Notes: a model not told the origin generated them from the letters alone. Numbered from the stretch's first letter, positions 8,352-16,874 are shown. The stretch is 64,000 bases of DNA from Paraburkholderia nodosa (GCF_001718195.1 NZ_MCNV01000001.1:620001-684000), one strand, 5' to 3'. Program-made: numbers and translations.

Positions 8352-8828
8352 TCAGGCTGCTGCGTCGCGCACCGGCGGCGCGAAGCGCAGCGCTACCGCA
8401 ATGCGGTTCCACGCATTGATATTCGCCACGGCGGCGGTCAAGAATGCCATCTGCTCGCCGGGAAACTGGCGCGCCACGTCCTCGTAGAGCACGTCGCTCA
8501 CACCGTCATGGAGCTTCGCGGTCAGCGCTTCCGTGTAAGCCAGCGCGGCGCGTTCACGTTCACTGAAGTATTCCGGCGCCTCGTGCCATGCGGCCACGAG
8601 ATCGAGCTTGACGCGCGGCACGGCTTTCTCGCGCGCAATGTTGAGGTGGTACTGAATGCAGAACGCACAGCCGTTGATTTGCGAGGCGCGGATTTTCAGC
8701 AGCTCGGTGAGCGGCTTTTCGAGCCCCGAGGCATCGACCGCCTTGCTCATGGCGGAGAGCGCGGCGGCCACCGGCGCGGCGTCGCGCGCGAAGGTTTCGT
8801 AAGCAATGCGGATAGACGTGCTGGACAT
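8352..8828 (-). CDS. AhpD-like carboxymuconolactone decarboxylase-family protein
   Basis: A 158-residue protein of the AhpD/CMD fold. The peroxidatic motif Cys54-Ala-Phe-Cys57 with His61 (INGCAFCIQYHLNIAR) is intact, as in alkylhydroperoxidase-like members that reduce organic peroxides through a Cys pair. Its divergent neighbour is a MarR-type regulator, and a 31-bp imperfect palindrome lies between the two starts. This is the usual arrangement for a peroxide- or thiol-responsive detoxification gene. The physiological substrate is not visible from sequence. Confidence 0.88.
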   Translation of the reverse strand: MSSTSIRIAYETFARDAAPVAAALSAMSKAVDASGLEKPLTELLKIRASQINGCAFCIQYHLNIAREKAVPRVKLDLVAAWHEAPEYFSERERAALAYTEALTAKLHDGVSDVLYEDVARQFPGEQMAFLTAAVANINAWNRIAVALRFAPPVRDAAA

Positions 8829-8859
8829 GACTGGACCTCGCGAAGTCTGGGCGTTAATA

Positions 8860-8890
8860 TCAGAGCACGAACATCATATTCGAACTCTGA
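8860..8890. promoter_or_regulatory. Probable MarR operator between AhpD-like and marR genes
   Basis: Two 12-base arms, TCAGAGCACGAA (8860-8871) and TTCGAACTCTGA (8879-8890), are inverted repeats matching at 10 of 12 positions around a 7-base spacer. The right arm ends 4 bases before the marR ATG, so binding would repress marR and could also block the divergent promoter. Confidence 0.7.
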
Positions 8891-8894
8891 CATC

Positions 8895-9401
8895 ATGCGC
8901 AAGACAGTGAAGAAAGACCCGGTTTCGGAAAGGGGCGAACCCACGAGCGCTATTCCGGCGGTCGGCGAGGGCAAGCGCGGCGAGGCGGGCTATTTCGGCT
9001 ACCTGCTGCGCCAGGCGGGCGCGGCGCACCGTTTGCGCATGGAACGCGCACTCGACGATCTCGGCATTACGCCGCCGCAATTCGTCGTGTTGACCATGCT
9101 GGCCGCCTACCCCGGCGTTTCGGGCGCCGATCTCGCAAGGCTCGCGGCGCTCACGCCGCAAACGGTGAGCGTGATCGTCGCGAATCTGGAGCGCGGTGGC
9201 GCGATCGTGCGTCGCCCGCACGCTGTGCATGGGCGCATTCAGCAGATCGACGTGACCGATGAGGGCGAAGCGCTGCTCAGGCAGTGCCGCACGCGCGTGA
9301 AGAAGCTGGAGGCGCGCATGGCCGCGGGCTTCACGGCCGAAGAAGAACAGGTGATACGCCGCTGGCTGGTGAGCGTCGCGCGCGAGGATGACGTGGGCTG
9401 A
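8895..9401 (+). CDS. MarR-family transcriptional regulator
   Basis: Winged-helix MarR-type repressor of 168 residues. The recognition region is GVSGADLARLAALTPQTVSVIVANLERGG (about residues 76-104; quoted in part: LAALTPQTVSVIVANLE). The wing follows with RRPHAVHGRIQQIDVTDEG. A 25-residue charged N-terminal extension precedes the fold. The ATG at 8895 immediately follows the operator-like palindrome. Divergent from the AhpD-like peroxidase gene, which it probably controls together with itself. Confidence 0.88.
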   Translation: MRKTVKKDPVSERGEPTSAIPAVGEGKRGEAGYFGYLLRQAGAAHRLRMERALDDLGITPPQFVVLTMLAAYPGVSGADLARLAALTPQTVSVIVANLERGGAIVRRPHAVHGRIQQIDVTDEGEALLRQCRTRVKKLEARMAAGFTAEEEQVIRRWLVSVAREDDVG

Positions 9402-9424
9402 ATGCAGCCGCGCTCCACCGCGCG

Positions 9425-10192
9425 TTACTGCGAAGCACTCTTCGCTTGCGCGAGGCTGCACGAATGGTCGAGCAGGCCTTCCGCCGTGCCGGTCCCGCCA
9501 CCGACATCGAGCCCGCTGTTCACGACGAGCCAGCCGTCGTGCTTTGCATCGGGGCCGGCGCCCGTCACGAGTATCGTCTGCACGGCCATGGTCTGTTGCG
9601 GGCCGAGATCGCGCTCGACCACGCGAAAAGGATTGTTGTTGTCCGAGAGGCTCGTCACACGCGTGACGCGGTAGCGCGATCCGTCGAGCGTGGTCCAGCG
9701 CCACGTGCCCGGCGCGATGTCGGCATACGGCGCGAGCGCTTTGGTGATGTCGGGGCGCATGCAATCGACGTGGATATGCAGTTGGTTCTGCGTGCGGCGC
9801 TCCGAGGAGTTGATCTCGAGGCCGAGCTGGTTGCCGGCGAGCGGCATGCCGAGCTTCGCTTCCACGAAACGTCCCGCGCCCCATGCGCCGACCCAGTACT
9901 CAGGCGCGCCGCCGTAGAGAATCTCGGGGCTCTCGATGCCGGCCACGCGGTCGGTGGGAATCACCAGATACTGCGCACGCCCTGCGATGTCCTTGAGCAC
10001 GGCATAGCGCTTCTGGAAGTCGACGGTGGTGCAGGGGCCGGGCTTGCCCTTGTCGCGCATATTCGGCACGCACTGGCCGCCGACGACTTGCCAGAGACCG
10101 TTGGAGTCGACCGCGGAGAGGCGCACGCACGCGCCGGTGGCGGCGAGCGCAACGACCGCCGCCGTGGCGACGGCAAGCCGGGACATCCGCAT
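9425..10192 (-). CDS. cdh: CDP-diacylglycerol pyrophosphatase
   Basis: Hydrolyses CDP-diacylglycerol to CMP and phosphatidate. The protein is about 255 residues, close to the usual 250. The diagnostic HIT-like histidine motif is in RTQNQLHIHVDCMRPD, preceded by YLVIPTDRVAGIESP, both typical of Cdh. An N-terminal hydrophobic segment (SRLAVATAAVVALAATGA) anchors or exports it, as expected for a membrane-associated enzyme facing the periplasm. No strong ribosome site marks the start; in-frame GTG at 10225 and ATG at 10219 are alternatives. It stands alone, convergent with the MarR gene. Confidence 0.88.
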   Translation of the reverse strand: MRMSRLAVATAAVVALAATGACVRLSAVDSNGLWQVVGGQCVPNMRDKGKPGPCTTVDFQKRYAVLKDIAGRAQYLVIPTDRVAGIESPEILYGGAPEYWVGAWGAGRFVEAKLGMPLAGNQLGLEINSSERRTQNQLHIHVDCMRPDITKALAPYADIAPGTWRWTTLDGSRYRVTRVTSLSDNNNPFRVVERDLGPQQTMAVQTILVTGAGPDAKHDGWLVVNSGLDVGGGTGTAEGLLDHSCSLAQAKSASQ

Positions 10193-10348
10193 GAAAGGGG
10201 CTAGGCGCAGGGATCGCATCGGCACGAAGTGTCTGGGTTGAGTCGATCAAACGCGCCGCGCTGCGAAGTCTGCACGCGTTGCGGCGCAACGGCTGCGCGC
10301 AGTGTAGCGCAATGCCCGTGACAGTCGCTTGTGCGCGGTTGCCGAGCC

Positions 10349-10651
10349 TTATTTGCGGCGCGGATGAAACGTGACCGGTTGCGCGTTCGAGGCGTCCGTT
10401 GCCGCAGGCGTCGGTCCGCACGTGCCGCAGGTGCCGCAGCCGCCGCCGCAATCGCCGGTTGCGCCTTTGGGCTGCACGAAACGCCCGAGGCGCTGCGCGA
10501 ATGCATTACGTTGCGGGCGCAACAGTTTTGCGGTCACCGCGGCCTGCACGCGCGTGGTCGTTTTCGGTGCAAGCTTGCGCAGCGTATAGACGAAGCTCGC
10601 GGTCACGAGCAGCGCGATCACCGCATATTGCGCGACGAGTCCGGTGCTCAT
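10349..10651 (-). CDS. FeoB-associated Cys-rich membrane protein
   Basis: A 100-residue protein whose ATG overlaps the feoB stop (ATGA). One N-terminal membrane helix (about residues 6-24) is followed by a basic linker (TTRVQAAVTAKLLRPQRNAF) and a compact cysteine cluster CGGGCGTCGTCG at residues 68-79 with four Cys. This layout matches small FeoB-associated Cys-rich proteins that end feo operons in many bacteria. A role in iron sensing, chaperoning or complex assembly is inferred from position. It differs from enterobacterial FeoC, which is a winged-helix protein. Confidence 0.8.
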   Translation of the reverse strand: MSTGLVAQYAVIALLVTASFVYTLRKLAPKTTTRVQAAVTAKLLRPQRNAFAQRLGRFVQPKGATGDCGGGCGTCGTCGPTPAATDASNAQPVTFHPRRK

Positions 10652-12495
10652 ACGAAGTGCCTCGCGACCTGATACGTGACGAACGAGGCCGCATAGGCCA
10701 CGACGAACATGTAGCCGAACGAGACCACGACGGCGCGCCACGAGCGCGTTTCGCGGCGAATCACGGCGAGCGTGGACATGCATTGCGGCGCGAATGCGAA
10801 CCACACCATCAGCGAGAGGGCGCTGGCGAGCGAGAAGTTCTGCGCGAGCGTGTGGCCGAGCGCGGCGGTGTCCGCGTCGCCGCCCGCCACGGAGTACACG
10901 GTGGCGAGCGCGGCCACCGCCGTTTCGCGCGCGGCGAACGCGGGGATCAGCGAAAGGCTCATTTGCCAGTTGAAGCCGAGCGGCGCGAACGGCCATTGCA
11001 GCGCGCGGCCAAGATAGCCGGCGATGGAGTAATCGATGGCGGGCAGTGTTGCGCCGGCGGGCGGCGAGGGGAACGTGGAGATGAACCACATCAGCACCGT
11101 GAGCGCGAGGATGATGCCCGTCAGGCGCTTGAGGAAGATCGCGCCGCGCTCCCACAGGCCGATGGCGACGTCGCGTGGGCGCGGCAGCCGGTACGAGGGC
11201 AACTCCATCAGCAGCGCGTGTTCACGGTGGTCGCGGCGGAGTTTCTTCATGACCCAGCCCACCGCCATCGCGCCGGCAATGCCGGCGGCGTAAAGCGCGA
11301 AGAGCACCAGGCCCTGCATGTTGAATACGCCGAACATCATGCGGTGCGGAATGAAGGCGCCGATCAGCAGCGCATACACTGGCAAGCGCGCCGAGCACGT
11401 CATGAGCGGCGCGACGAGGATCGTGGCGAGCCGGTCGCGCGGGTCGGAGATGCTGCGCGTGCCCATCACGCCGGGAATCGCGCACGCGAAGCTCGACAGT
11501 AGCGGAATGAACGAGCGCCCGGTGAGCCCCACCGCTACCATCATGCGATCGAGCAGGAAGGCCGCGCGCGGCAGATAGCCCGACTCCTCCAGTACGAGGA
11601 TGAAGAAGAACAGCACCAGGATCTCGGGCAAAAAGCCGAGCACGGTGCCGACGCCGCCGAACAGCGCGTCCGTCACGAGGCTGCGCAGCGGGCCGTCGGG
11701 CAGTGCCGTACCGGCGGCCGCGCCGAGCCAGGTGAAGCCGTCGCCGATGGCATCGGTGAGCGGCTTGCCGAGCGAATACACGGCCTGGAACACGAGGAAC
11801 ATCACGAACGAGAGGATCAGCGGGCCGAGCACGGGGTGCAGTGCGAAGCGGTCGATGGCGTCGTCGCGCGCGTCGGTGGCGCGCGGCATCGTCACGGCGC
11901 TCGCGAGGATGGCGCGCACCGTGCCGTGCAGGTCGTCGGCCGCCGCTGCTGCTTGCGCCTGCGGTTTTTCAGGCGTCGTGTGGTCGATCAGCTCGATGAG
12001 CGCTTGCGCGCCGCCGCGCCGCACGGCCACGGTTTCGACCACGGGCATGCCGAGCTGGCGCGCAAGCTCGCCCACATTTACCTCGACGCCGCGGCGCTTT
12101 GCGGCGTCCATCATGTTCAGCGCCAGCACCATCGGGCGCCCCATGCGCTGTACTTCAAGCACGAAGCGCAGATGCAGGCGCAGATTCGTCGCATCGGCCA
12201 CGCAGACGATGAGATCCGGCGCGGCCTCGCCCGGGTAGCGGCCGAGCAGCACGTCGTGCGTCACGCGCTCGTCGGGGCTTGTCGAGTCGAGGCTGTAAGC
12301 GCCCGGCAGATCGAGCAGTTGCACCTTGCGGCCCGAGGGCGTGGCGAAGCGCCCTTCCTTGCGCTCGACCGTCACGCCCGCGTAATTGGCGACCTTCTGG
12401 CGCGCGCCGGTCAGCAGATTGAAGAGCGCGGTCTTGCCGCAGTTGGGATTGCCGACGAGCGCCACGCGCAGCGGCGTAACCGGAGCCAGGCTCAT
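10648..12495 (-). CDS. feoB: Ferrous iron transporter FeoB
   Basis: Inner-membrane Fe(II) importer with an N-terminal G domain; 615 residues, shorter than the 770-residue enterobacterial form. G1 is GNPNCGKT (15-22), the G2 threonine lies in YAGVTVE (Thr42), G3 is DLPG (62-65) and G4 is NMMD (127-130). The membrane part contains two Gate-like repeats, seen as GFLPEILVLFFFILVLEESG and the later CSARLPVYALLIGAF. Start and stop overlap those of feoA and the Cys-rich gene, so the three are translationally coupled. A Fur-type palindrome lies upstream of feoA. Confidence 0.95.
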   Translation of the reverse strand: MSLAPVTPLRVALVGNPNCGKTALFNLLTGARQKVANYAGVTVERKEGRFATPSGRKVQLLDLPGAYSLDSTSPDERVTHDVLLGRYPGEAAPDLIVCVADATNLRLHLRFVLEVQRMGRPMVLALNMMDAAKRRGVEVNVGELARQLGMPVVETVAVRRGGAQALIELIDHTTPEKPQAQAAAAADDLHGTVRAILASAVTMPRATDARDDAIDRFALHPVLGPLILSFVMFLVFQAVYSLGKPLTDAIGDGFTWLGAAAGTALPDGPLRSLVTDALFGGVGTVLGFLPEILVLFFFILVLEESGYLPRAAFLLDRMMVAVGLTGRSFIPLLSSFACAIPGVMGTRSISDPRDRLATILVAPLMTCSARLPVYALLIGAFIPHRMMFGVFNMQGLVLFALYAAGIAGAMAVGWVMKKLRRDHREHALLMELPSYRLPRPRDVAIGLWERGAIFLKRLTGIILALTVLMWFISTFPSPPAGATLPAIDYSIAGYLGRALQWPFAPLGFNWQMSLSLIPAFAARETAVAALATVYSVAGGDADTAALGHTLAQNFSLASALSLMVWFAFAPQCMSTLAVIRRETRSWRAVVVSFGYMFVVAYAASFVTYQVARHFV

Positions 12496-12743
12496 TGCGC
12501 GGCCTCCCCGTCCGTCGTCACGCTCACGCGCTGCGCTTCGGCGCGGCGCAATGCAAAGCGGGTCGAGCCGATCTGCACGAGCAGCGGGTCCGCGCCCCAG
12601 GGTGCGCGTGCAACCACGCGCACGGGCTCGCCGGGAACAAAGCCGAGGTCGCGCAGACGCTTCGCGATCGGGTCGGGGGCACGGATATCCTCGACACGCT
12701 CCACGAGGGCGGTCGCTCCTTTGGACAGGTCGGTCAGACGCAT
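12492..12743 (-). CDS. feoA: FeoA, SH3-like partner of FeoB
   Basis: A small cytosolic protein of 83 residues with the FeoA/SH3-like pattern MRLTDLSKG, then RLRDLGFVPGEPVRVVARAPWG and a final beta strand. It supports FeoB-mediated ferrous iron uptake. I start it at 12743: the longer in-frame ATG at 12785 would lie inside the 19-bp Fur-type palindrome. The stop overlaps the feoB start (ATGA). Confidence 0.9.
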   Translation of the reverse strand: MRLTDLSKGATALVERVEDIRAPDPIAKRLRDLGFVPGEPVRVVARAPWGADPLLVQIGSTRFALRRAEAQRVSVTTDGEAAQ

Positions 12744-12767
12744 AGTTGGGGGGGCTTGCTTATAACG

Positions 12768-12786
12768 AATGAGAACCGTTCTCATT
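12768..12786. promoter_or_regulatory. Fur box of the feo operon
   Basis: AATGAGAACCGTTCTCATT is a perfect 19-bp palindrome with one central base, in the Fur 9-1-9 geometry. It lies 25 bases upstream of the chosen feoA start. Iron-dependent repression by Fur is expected. Confidence 0.85.
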
Positions 12787-12819
12787 GTAGCGCAGCGCCG
12801 GCATTGTGGCGGTAAATGC

Positions 12820-12862
12820 GCCTCGGCTCCGTCGATGCGGGCGGGGAACCCGCGGCCGAGGC
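12820..12862 (-). terminator. GC-rich hairpin after the amidase gene
   Basis: GCCTCGGC (12820-12827) pairs with GCCGAGGC (12855-12862) around a GC-rich inner stem. It lies 23 bases after the amidase stop and before the feo promoter. It lacks a T-run, so it may be a weak or Rho-assisted terminator. Confidence 0.4.
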
Positions 12863-12884
12863 GGGGTAGCGGTGCCGTGTGCGC

Positions 12885-14339
12885 TCAAATTTCCGGCGCA
12901 GGCAGCGTCCCGAGAATCGCTTCGAATGCGAGACCGATCGCGAGCAGCCTGCGGTCGCCGCCGACCGGTCCGTCGAGTTCGAGCCCGACGGGCAAGCGCG
13001 CGTCGACAAGACCCACGGGCAGCGCGAGACCTGGAATGCCGGCATTGCTCGCGGGATCGGTGTTGCGCAGATACGCCTCCATCTCGTCGATCGGCGCCGC
13101 GCCGTCGATCGACACGCGAGACGATCCATTCAGCTCGTCGATCGGCACGGCGGCGAGCCGCGTCGTAGGAAAGAGCAGCGCGTCGAGTCCGCTGGCCGCG
13201 AAAGTCTGCGCATAGAGCTGCTGCAGACGCGGCCGCCACACCGTCATTGCGCTGTGATAGTCGCCGCCGCGCGCGTCGGCGAGCACGGCGTCGTAGGCCG
13301 CGCGCACATCGGGACTCGCAATGCGCACGGCGACTTCGGCCACGGTTTGTGCCGGTGCGTGGTTCGCAACGAGCCATGCTGTGAGATCGTCGATGGGCTC
13401 GTGCAGCGCGATCGCATAGCTCACGCGGTCGTTCAGCGCGAGCAGCTCGCTCATTTCGACCGGTACGAACGTGACGCCTGCGGCTTCGAGCTTCGCGAGC
13501 GCGGCGCGCGCCACGTCTTCGAGCGCGGCTTCGAGGCCTTCCCACAGCGGCGCGGGCAGGCCAATGCGCAGATTCGTCACGGCGGCCGGCGAGAGCGGCC
13601 CGTGCCCGGTAATCACGGCGTCGAGCAGCGCGACATCGGCAACCGTGCGCCCCATCGGCCCGACCGTATCGCGCGTATGGCTGATCGGCACGACGGCCTG
13701 CGGGTCGTGATAGCGGCGTTGCGTGCCGCCGTCGCCCACGCTCGGGCGCAGGCCGACAATGCCGCATAGCGCGGCCGGTATGCGCGTGGAGCCGCCGGTG
13801 TCGGTGCCGAGTCCGGCGGGCACGATGCGTGCCGCAATGGCGGCCGCCGTGCCGCCGGAGGAGCCGCCGGGAATTCGTTCGGGGTCCCAGGGGTTGCGTA
13901 CGGGCCCCGCATGCGGCGCGAGATTCGTGCTGGTGATGCCGAACGCCAGCTCGTGCATGTTGGCCTTGCCGAGCAGGATCGCGCCGGCATCGACGAGGCG
14001 CTGCACCGAAGGCGCGTGACGCGCGGGCACGAAGCCTTCGAGCGCTGGCGTGCCCGCCGAGGTCTGCAGGCCGCGCGTATTGATGTTGTCCTTGACGACT
14101 ACGGGCAGCCCGGCGAGCGGCAGACGAGCGCGCTCGCTGGCGCCGAGCGAGTCGATGCGCTGCGCGGTGGCGAGCGCGCCTTCCACGTCGAGCACGGTTA
14201 GGGCGTTGAGGTTGGAGAGCGCCTGCGCGCGCGCCAGCAGCGTGGCGACGTAGTCGGCGGCCTTCAGTTGTCCGGCCTGGATGGCCTCGACGGCTTGCGT
14301 TGCGCTCAGTTCCAGTTGCTGGTCGACAGTCCAGGTCAT
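12885..14339 (-). CDS. Amidase-signature hydrolase
   Basis: An amidase-signature enzyme of 484 residues. The Ser-cisSer-Lys triad is intact: Lys83 in VVVKDNINTRG, Ser160 in IPGGSSGGTAAAIA and nucleophile Ser184 in LGTDTGGSTRIPAAL. It resembles indoleacetamide hydrolase-type and general amide hydrolases; the glycine-serine region and length do not fix the substrate. It is not GatA by context, since no gatB/C genes are near. The start follows GAGGAG 9 bases upstream. It probably forms its own unit, read in the same direction as the ferritin-like gene behind it. Confidence 0.85.
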   Translation of the reverse strand: MTWTVDQQLELSATQAVEAIQAGQLKAADYVATLLARAQALSNLNALTVLDVEGALATAQRIDSLGASERARLPLAGLPVVVKDNINTRGLQTSAGTPALEGFVPARHAPSVQRLVDAGAILLGKANMHELAFGITSTNLAPHAGPVRNPWDPERIPGGSSGGTAAAIAARIVPAGLGTDTGGSTRIPAALCGIVGLRPSVGDGGTQRRYHDPQAVVPISHTRDTVGPMGRTVADVALLDAVITGHGPLSPAAVTNLRIGLPAPLWEGLEAALEDVARAALAKLEAAGVTFVPVEMSELLALNDRVSYAIALHEPIDDLTAWLVANHAPAQTVAEVAVRIASPDVRAAYDAVLADARGGDYHSAMTVWRPRLQQLYAQTFAASGLDALLFPTTRLAAVPIDELNGSSRVSIDGAAPIDEMEAYLRNTDPASNAGIPGLALPVGLVDARLPVGLELDGPVGGDRRLLAIGLAFEAILGTLPAPEI

Positions 14340-14372
14340 GCAGCGTTCTCCTCGTGCGGCTATACAGCCATG

Positions 14373-15323
14373 CTAACAACGCGTGCGTTTTACGTTGCGG
14401 CGCGACTTCTTCAAGAGGCGCAGCGCGAAGCGTGCGAGCGTGGGCACGAGCGTCGGCCGCAAGAGGCGCGCGTCGTAGCCGCTCATGCGCGCGTCGTTTT
14501 CTTCGAGGCAGAGTTCGATCATCTCGCGCGGTTCGAGCGCGTCGCCCAGTACCTCGCGGTTCGCGGGCAGAAAATTCGAGTCGCGCGTATTGCCGCTGGC
14601 GTCGATGCCTCGTGCGATCGCGAGCCGCTCCCATACCAGCATGAACCAGATGGCGGCGACGCGCACGGTGTGCCACGGCCTGCGCCACGAGGGCATGGTC
14701 TCGCGATACCACGCCACCCAGTTGACGAAGAAGAGGATGTGGCGCGCCTCTTCCTGGATCACCGGTTCGAAGGTTTCGACGAGGTCTGGCGGGAAAAAGC
14801 CCGAGCGCTGCGCCGAGCGAAACAGGCCGAACGCGAAGAAGCTGTCGATGCACTCGCTATAGCCGGTGAACATCCACGCCCATTCCGCCTTTTTGGGCGG
14901 CAGGTATTCGGGTTCAGGCGCAAGTTCGATGCCGTAGGCCTGCACGAGATTCGAGAGTACGACCTTGTGGCGCGCTTCCTCGGCCGCGTCCATTTCGATT
15001 GCTTCGCGCAGTAGCGGGTCGCTGAGGGTTTGCGCGTAAGTCAGCACGCGGATCGAGGCGCGGCCTTCGGTCTGCACCGCCATGTCCCAGATCGGCAGCG
15101 ATGTGAGGCGGCCGAGCGCATCGGGCTCGAGCTTCGGCCAGTCGAGCACGGCGGGGCGGTAGGGGTCGTGGGTGTCGAGCAGCATGCGGCAGAACATCTT
15201 GCGATGTTCGTCCGATCCGATCTTGATGGGCCCTGGCGTGCCGTGAGTCCAGCGCCGCAGCGCGGCGTCCTGCTCGGAGATGAAGGCTGCGCCTTCGTCC
15301 GGATGCGTCAGGGTTTCGGACAT
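14373..15323 (-). CDS. Ferritin-like diiron domain protein
   Basis: A 316-residue protein with two helix-borne carboxylate/histidine motifs typical of ferritin-like diiron folds: EEARHKVVLSNL (about residues 115-126) and IQEEARHILFFVNWVAWYRE (about 188-207). The C-terminus is very basic (RLLKKSRRNVKRTRC), and a hydrophobic stretch RVAAIWFMLVWERLAIARG may sit on a membrane. The family is common in Burkholderia but its reaction is not known to me. The start at 15323 or 15329 is not settled by a ribosome site. Function could be oxygenase/desaturase-like or iron handling. Confidence 0.75.
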   Translation of the reverse strand: MSETLTHPDEGAAFISEQDAALRRWTHGTPGPIKIGSDEHRKMFCRMLLDTHDPYRPAVLDWPKLEPDALGRLTSLPIWDMAVQTEGRASIRVLTYAQTLSDPLLREAIEMDAAEEARHKVVLSNLVQAYGIELAPEPEYLPPKKAEWAWMFTGYSECIDSFFAFGLFRSAQRSGFFPPDLVETFEPVIQEEARHILFFVNWVAWYRETMPSWRRPWHTVRVAAIWFMLVWERLAIARGIDASGNTRDSNFLPANREVLGDALEPREMIELCLEENDARMSGYDARLLRPTLVPTLARFALRLLKKSRRNVKRTRC

Positions 15324-15385
15324 GAGCATCTAACGGGAAGGGGTATGACTCCTATTCTGTCACAACCGTAAGGAAGCATGCGCCC

Positions 15386-15601
15386 TCACGCGCAGCGGCG
15401 CTGCTGCTCGATCCACATGCGCGCCCAGCGGCAGGCGTAGGCGAGCGCGTGCCTTTCGTCGAAGAAGTAATCGAGTTCGTCGAACGAATGCTGCGCGCCC
15501 GGCTGCGTGCCAATGGTGAGATTGGCGGCGAAAAGGCCGTTCGGGAGCTGCCGCGCGCTGGGGGCGACGACGTAGCCTTTGTAGCGTAATGAAGTGTTCA
15601 T
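15386..15601 (-). CDS. Small conserved-looking protein of unknown function
   Basis: A 71-residue soluble protein with no domain I recognise. It begins MNTSLRYKGYVVAPSARQ and contains FDELDYFFDERHALAYACRW before a C-terminal helix. Composition and codon use fit the neighbours. The pattern of short beta strands followed by helices suggests a compact folded domain. Confidence 0.6.
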   Translation of the reverse strand: MNTSLRYKGYVVAPSARQLPNGLFAANLTIGTQPGAQHSFDELDYFFDERHALAYACRWARMWIEQQRRCA

Positions 15602-15957
15602 GGCCGCGCTTCCTGCTGATCTTCTGCTGATTTGCTCGGGTTCTCGTTTTCAGTGGCGCGTGTGTTTTGCTGTCCACTCACGGTACCGACACGGACCAGC
15701 GTATGAGCCGCCGTATGTCGATGGAACCATTCATTCGTCGCAAGCAAATCACGTGTGGCCTGGAGGGTCAGCAGGATGATCCGGATGAGGCGAGGGGTGA
15801 ATCCGGCTTCAATGTGGACCGGACGAAATGCAGCGTCTGTGGGATGGCGCACGTGATCTGCGCCGCGCGACGCCGGCAATGTGGGTTAGGGAACGTTTCC
15901 CGCCCCGCACGTTCGACGCGCGGGCGGGCGGCCAGGCGGCAGAGGTCGGGCAGCGTG
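15602..15957. other. Intergenic stretch without a recognised gene
   Basis: 356 bases between a small minus-strand gene and the FMN reductase stop. Open frames exist on both strands but none has a convincing start, ribosome site or protein-like composition. It presumably carries the promoter of the 71-residue protein. Confidence 0.4.
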
Positions 15958-16644
15958 TCAGACCGCGAGGCTCAGACGTTTTTCGGTGCGCGGCGCGTTG
16001 GCGGCCTGCGCGCCGCCGACGCTGTTCAACGCGCTCGCCGGCGGCGCCGCACGATGTTCCTGGCCGCCGAACGCGAGCGCGAACTGCGCCGCCTGGCGGC
16101 CGACCGTTGCGAGCTGTTCGGCGACCTTGGCGTCGGAGCACTGCTGCGCGCTCTCGAAGCGTGTCTCCAGCGTGTTGATGCCCGCGCCGAACGGTGTCGG
16201 CCAGCCGCGCAGCGCGTGCACGATCGAGCGCAGCGAGGTCAGCACCGAGCCCGCGGCCTGCCAGCCATAGGCCGTGACGATGCAGCCCACTGCGCGGCCG
16301 TCCAGGTATGGGCGGTTGTCGGCACGCAGTTCTTCGAGCGTGTCGAGCGCGTTCTTCACGAGCCCGGATACGCCGCCGTGATAGCCGGGCGTCGCGATGA
16401 TGACGGCATCGGCGGCGCGCACGGCTTCGATCAGCTCGAGCTGGGCGTCGGTTCGCACGGGGTCTTCGGGCGCGTAGTGCGGCAGCGTGTGCAGGAACGT
16501 GCCGCCGAACAACTGCGTGCGCGCGCCGGCGTCTTCGGCGCCGCGCAGCGCGAAAGCGAGCGCGCGCTCGGTCGACGAGGCGGCGCGCGTCGTGCCGCCG
16601 ATGCCCACCACGAGCGGGCGGCGTTGCGAATCGGAAATGCTCAA
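15958..16644 (-). CDS. NAD(P)H-dependent FMN reductase-type flavoprotein
   Basis: A flavodoxin-fold NAD(P)H:FMN reductase family protein of 228 residues. The phosphate-binding N-terminus is PLVVGIGGTTRAASSTERAL. The flavin-contacting loop is ATPGYHGGVSGLVKNALDTL. A tail of about 35 residues beyond the fold (after FALAFGGQEH) is Ala/Ser-rich and lacks features. Such enzymes supply reduced FMN to two-component monooxygenases or reduce quinones, azo dyes or metals. No monooxygenase partner is adjacent, so the role is open. Confidence 0.82.
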   Translation of the reverse strand: MSISDSQRRPLVVGIGGTTRAASSTERALAFALRGAEDAGARTQLFGGTFLHTLPHYAPEDPVRTDAQLELIEAVRAADAVIIATPGYHGGVSGLVKNALDTLEELRADNRPYLDGRAVGCIVTAYGWQAAGSVLTSLRSIVHALRGWPTPFGAGINTLETRFESAQQCSDAKVAEQLATVGRQAAQFALAFGGQEHRAAPPASALNSVGGAQAANAPRTEKRLSLAV

Positions 16645-16839
16645 GGGGGGCTCCCTGAAATGCGATGAGACCTGGCTCGTGGGTGATCGGGTGACGCCGC
16701 CACGAAGCCTGCAGGCCTGGAAAGGGTCATCTTAGAGATCGCGCCGAGCGGCGCGAAACGACTTTTTGTTCTATCCATATGCCGGCGGCGCTACGTTGCG
16801 CGGCGCCATGCGCCCGAAATGCATATGCGAAACCATTGG

Positions 16840-16868
16840 TTGGACGCGCAGCGGGCCGTGGCTAAGAT
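16840..16868 (+). promoter_or_regulatory. Sigma-70 promoter of the candidate small RNA
   Basis: TTGGAC (16840-16845) and TAAGAT (16863-16868) are separated by exactly 17 bases. Both hexamers are close to consensus and lead directly into a short transcript ending at a strong terminator. Confidence 0.65.
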
Positions 16869-16874
16869 GAAGCC

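Noticed and set aside
15602..16668. Plus-strand open frame over the FMN reductase and upstream gap
   Set aside because: The part beyond 15957 is antisense to a well-supported reductase, and the part before it has no ribosome site and odd composition.
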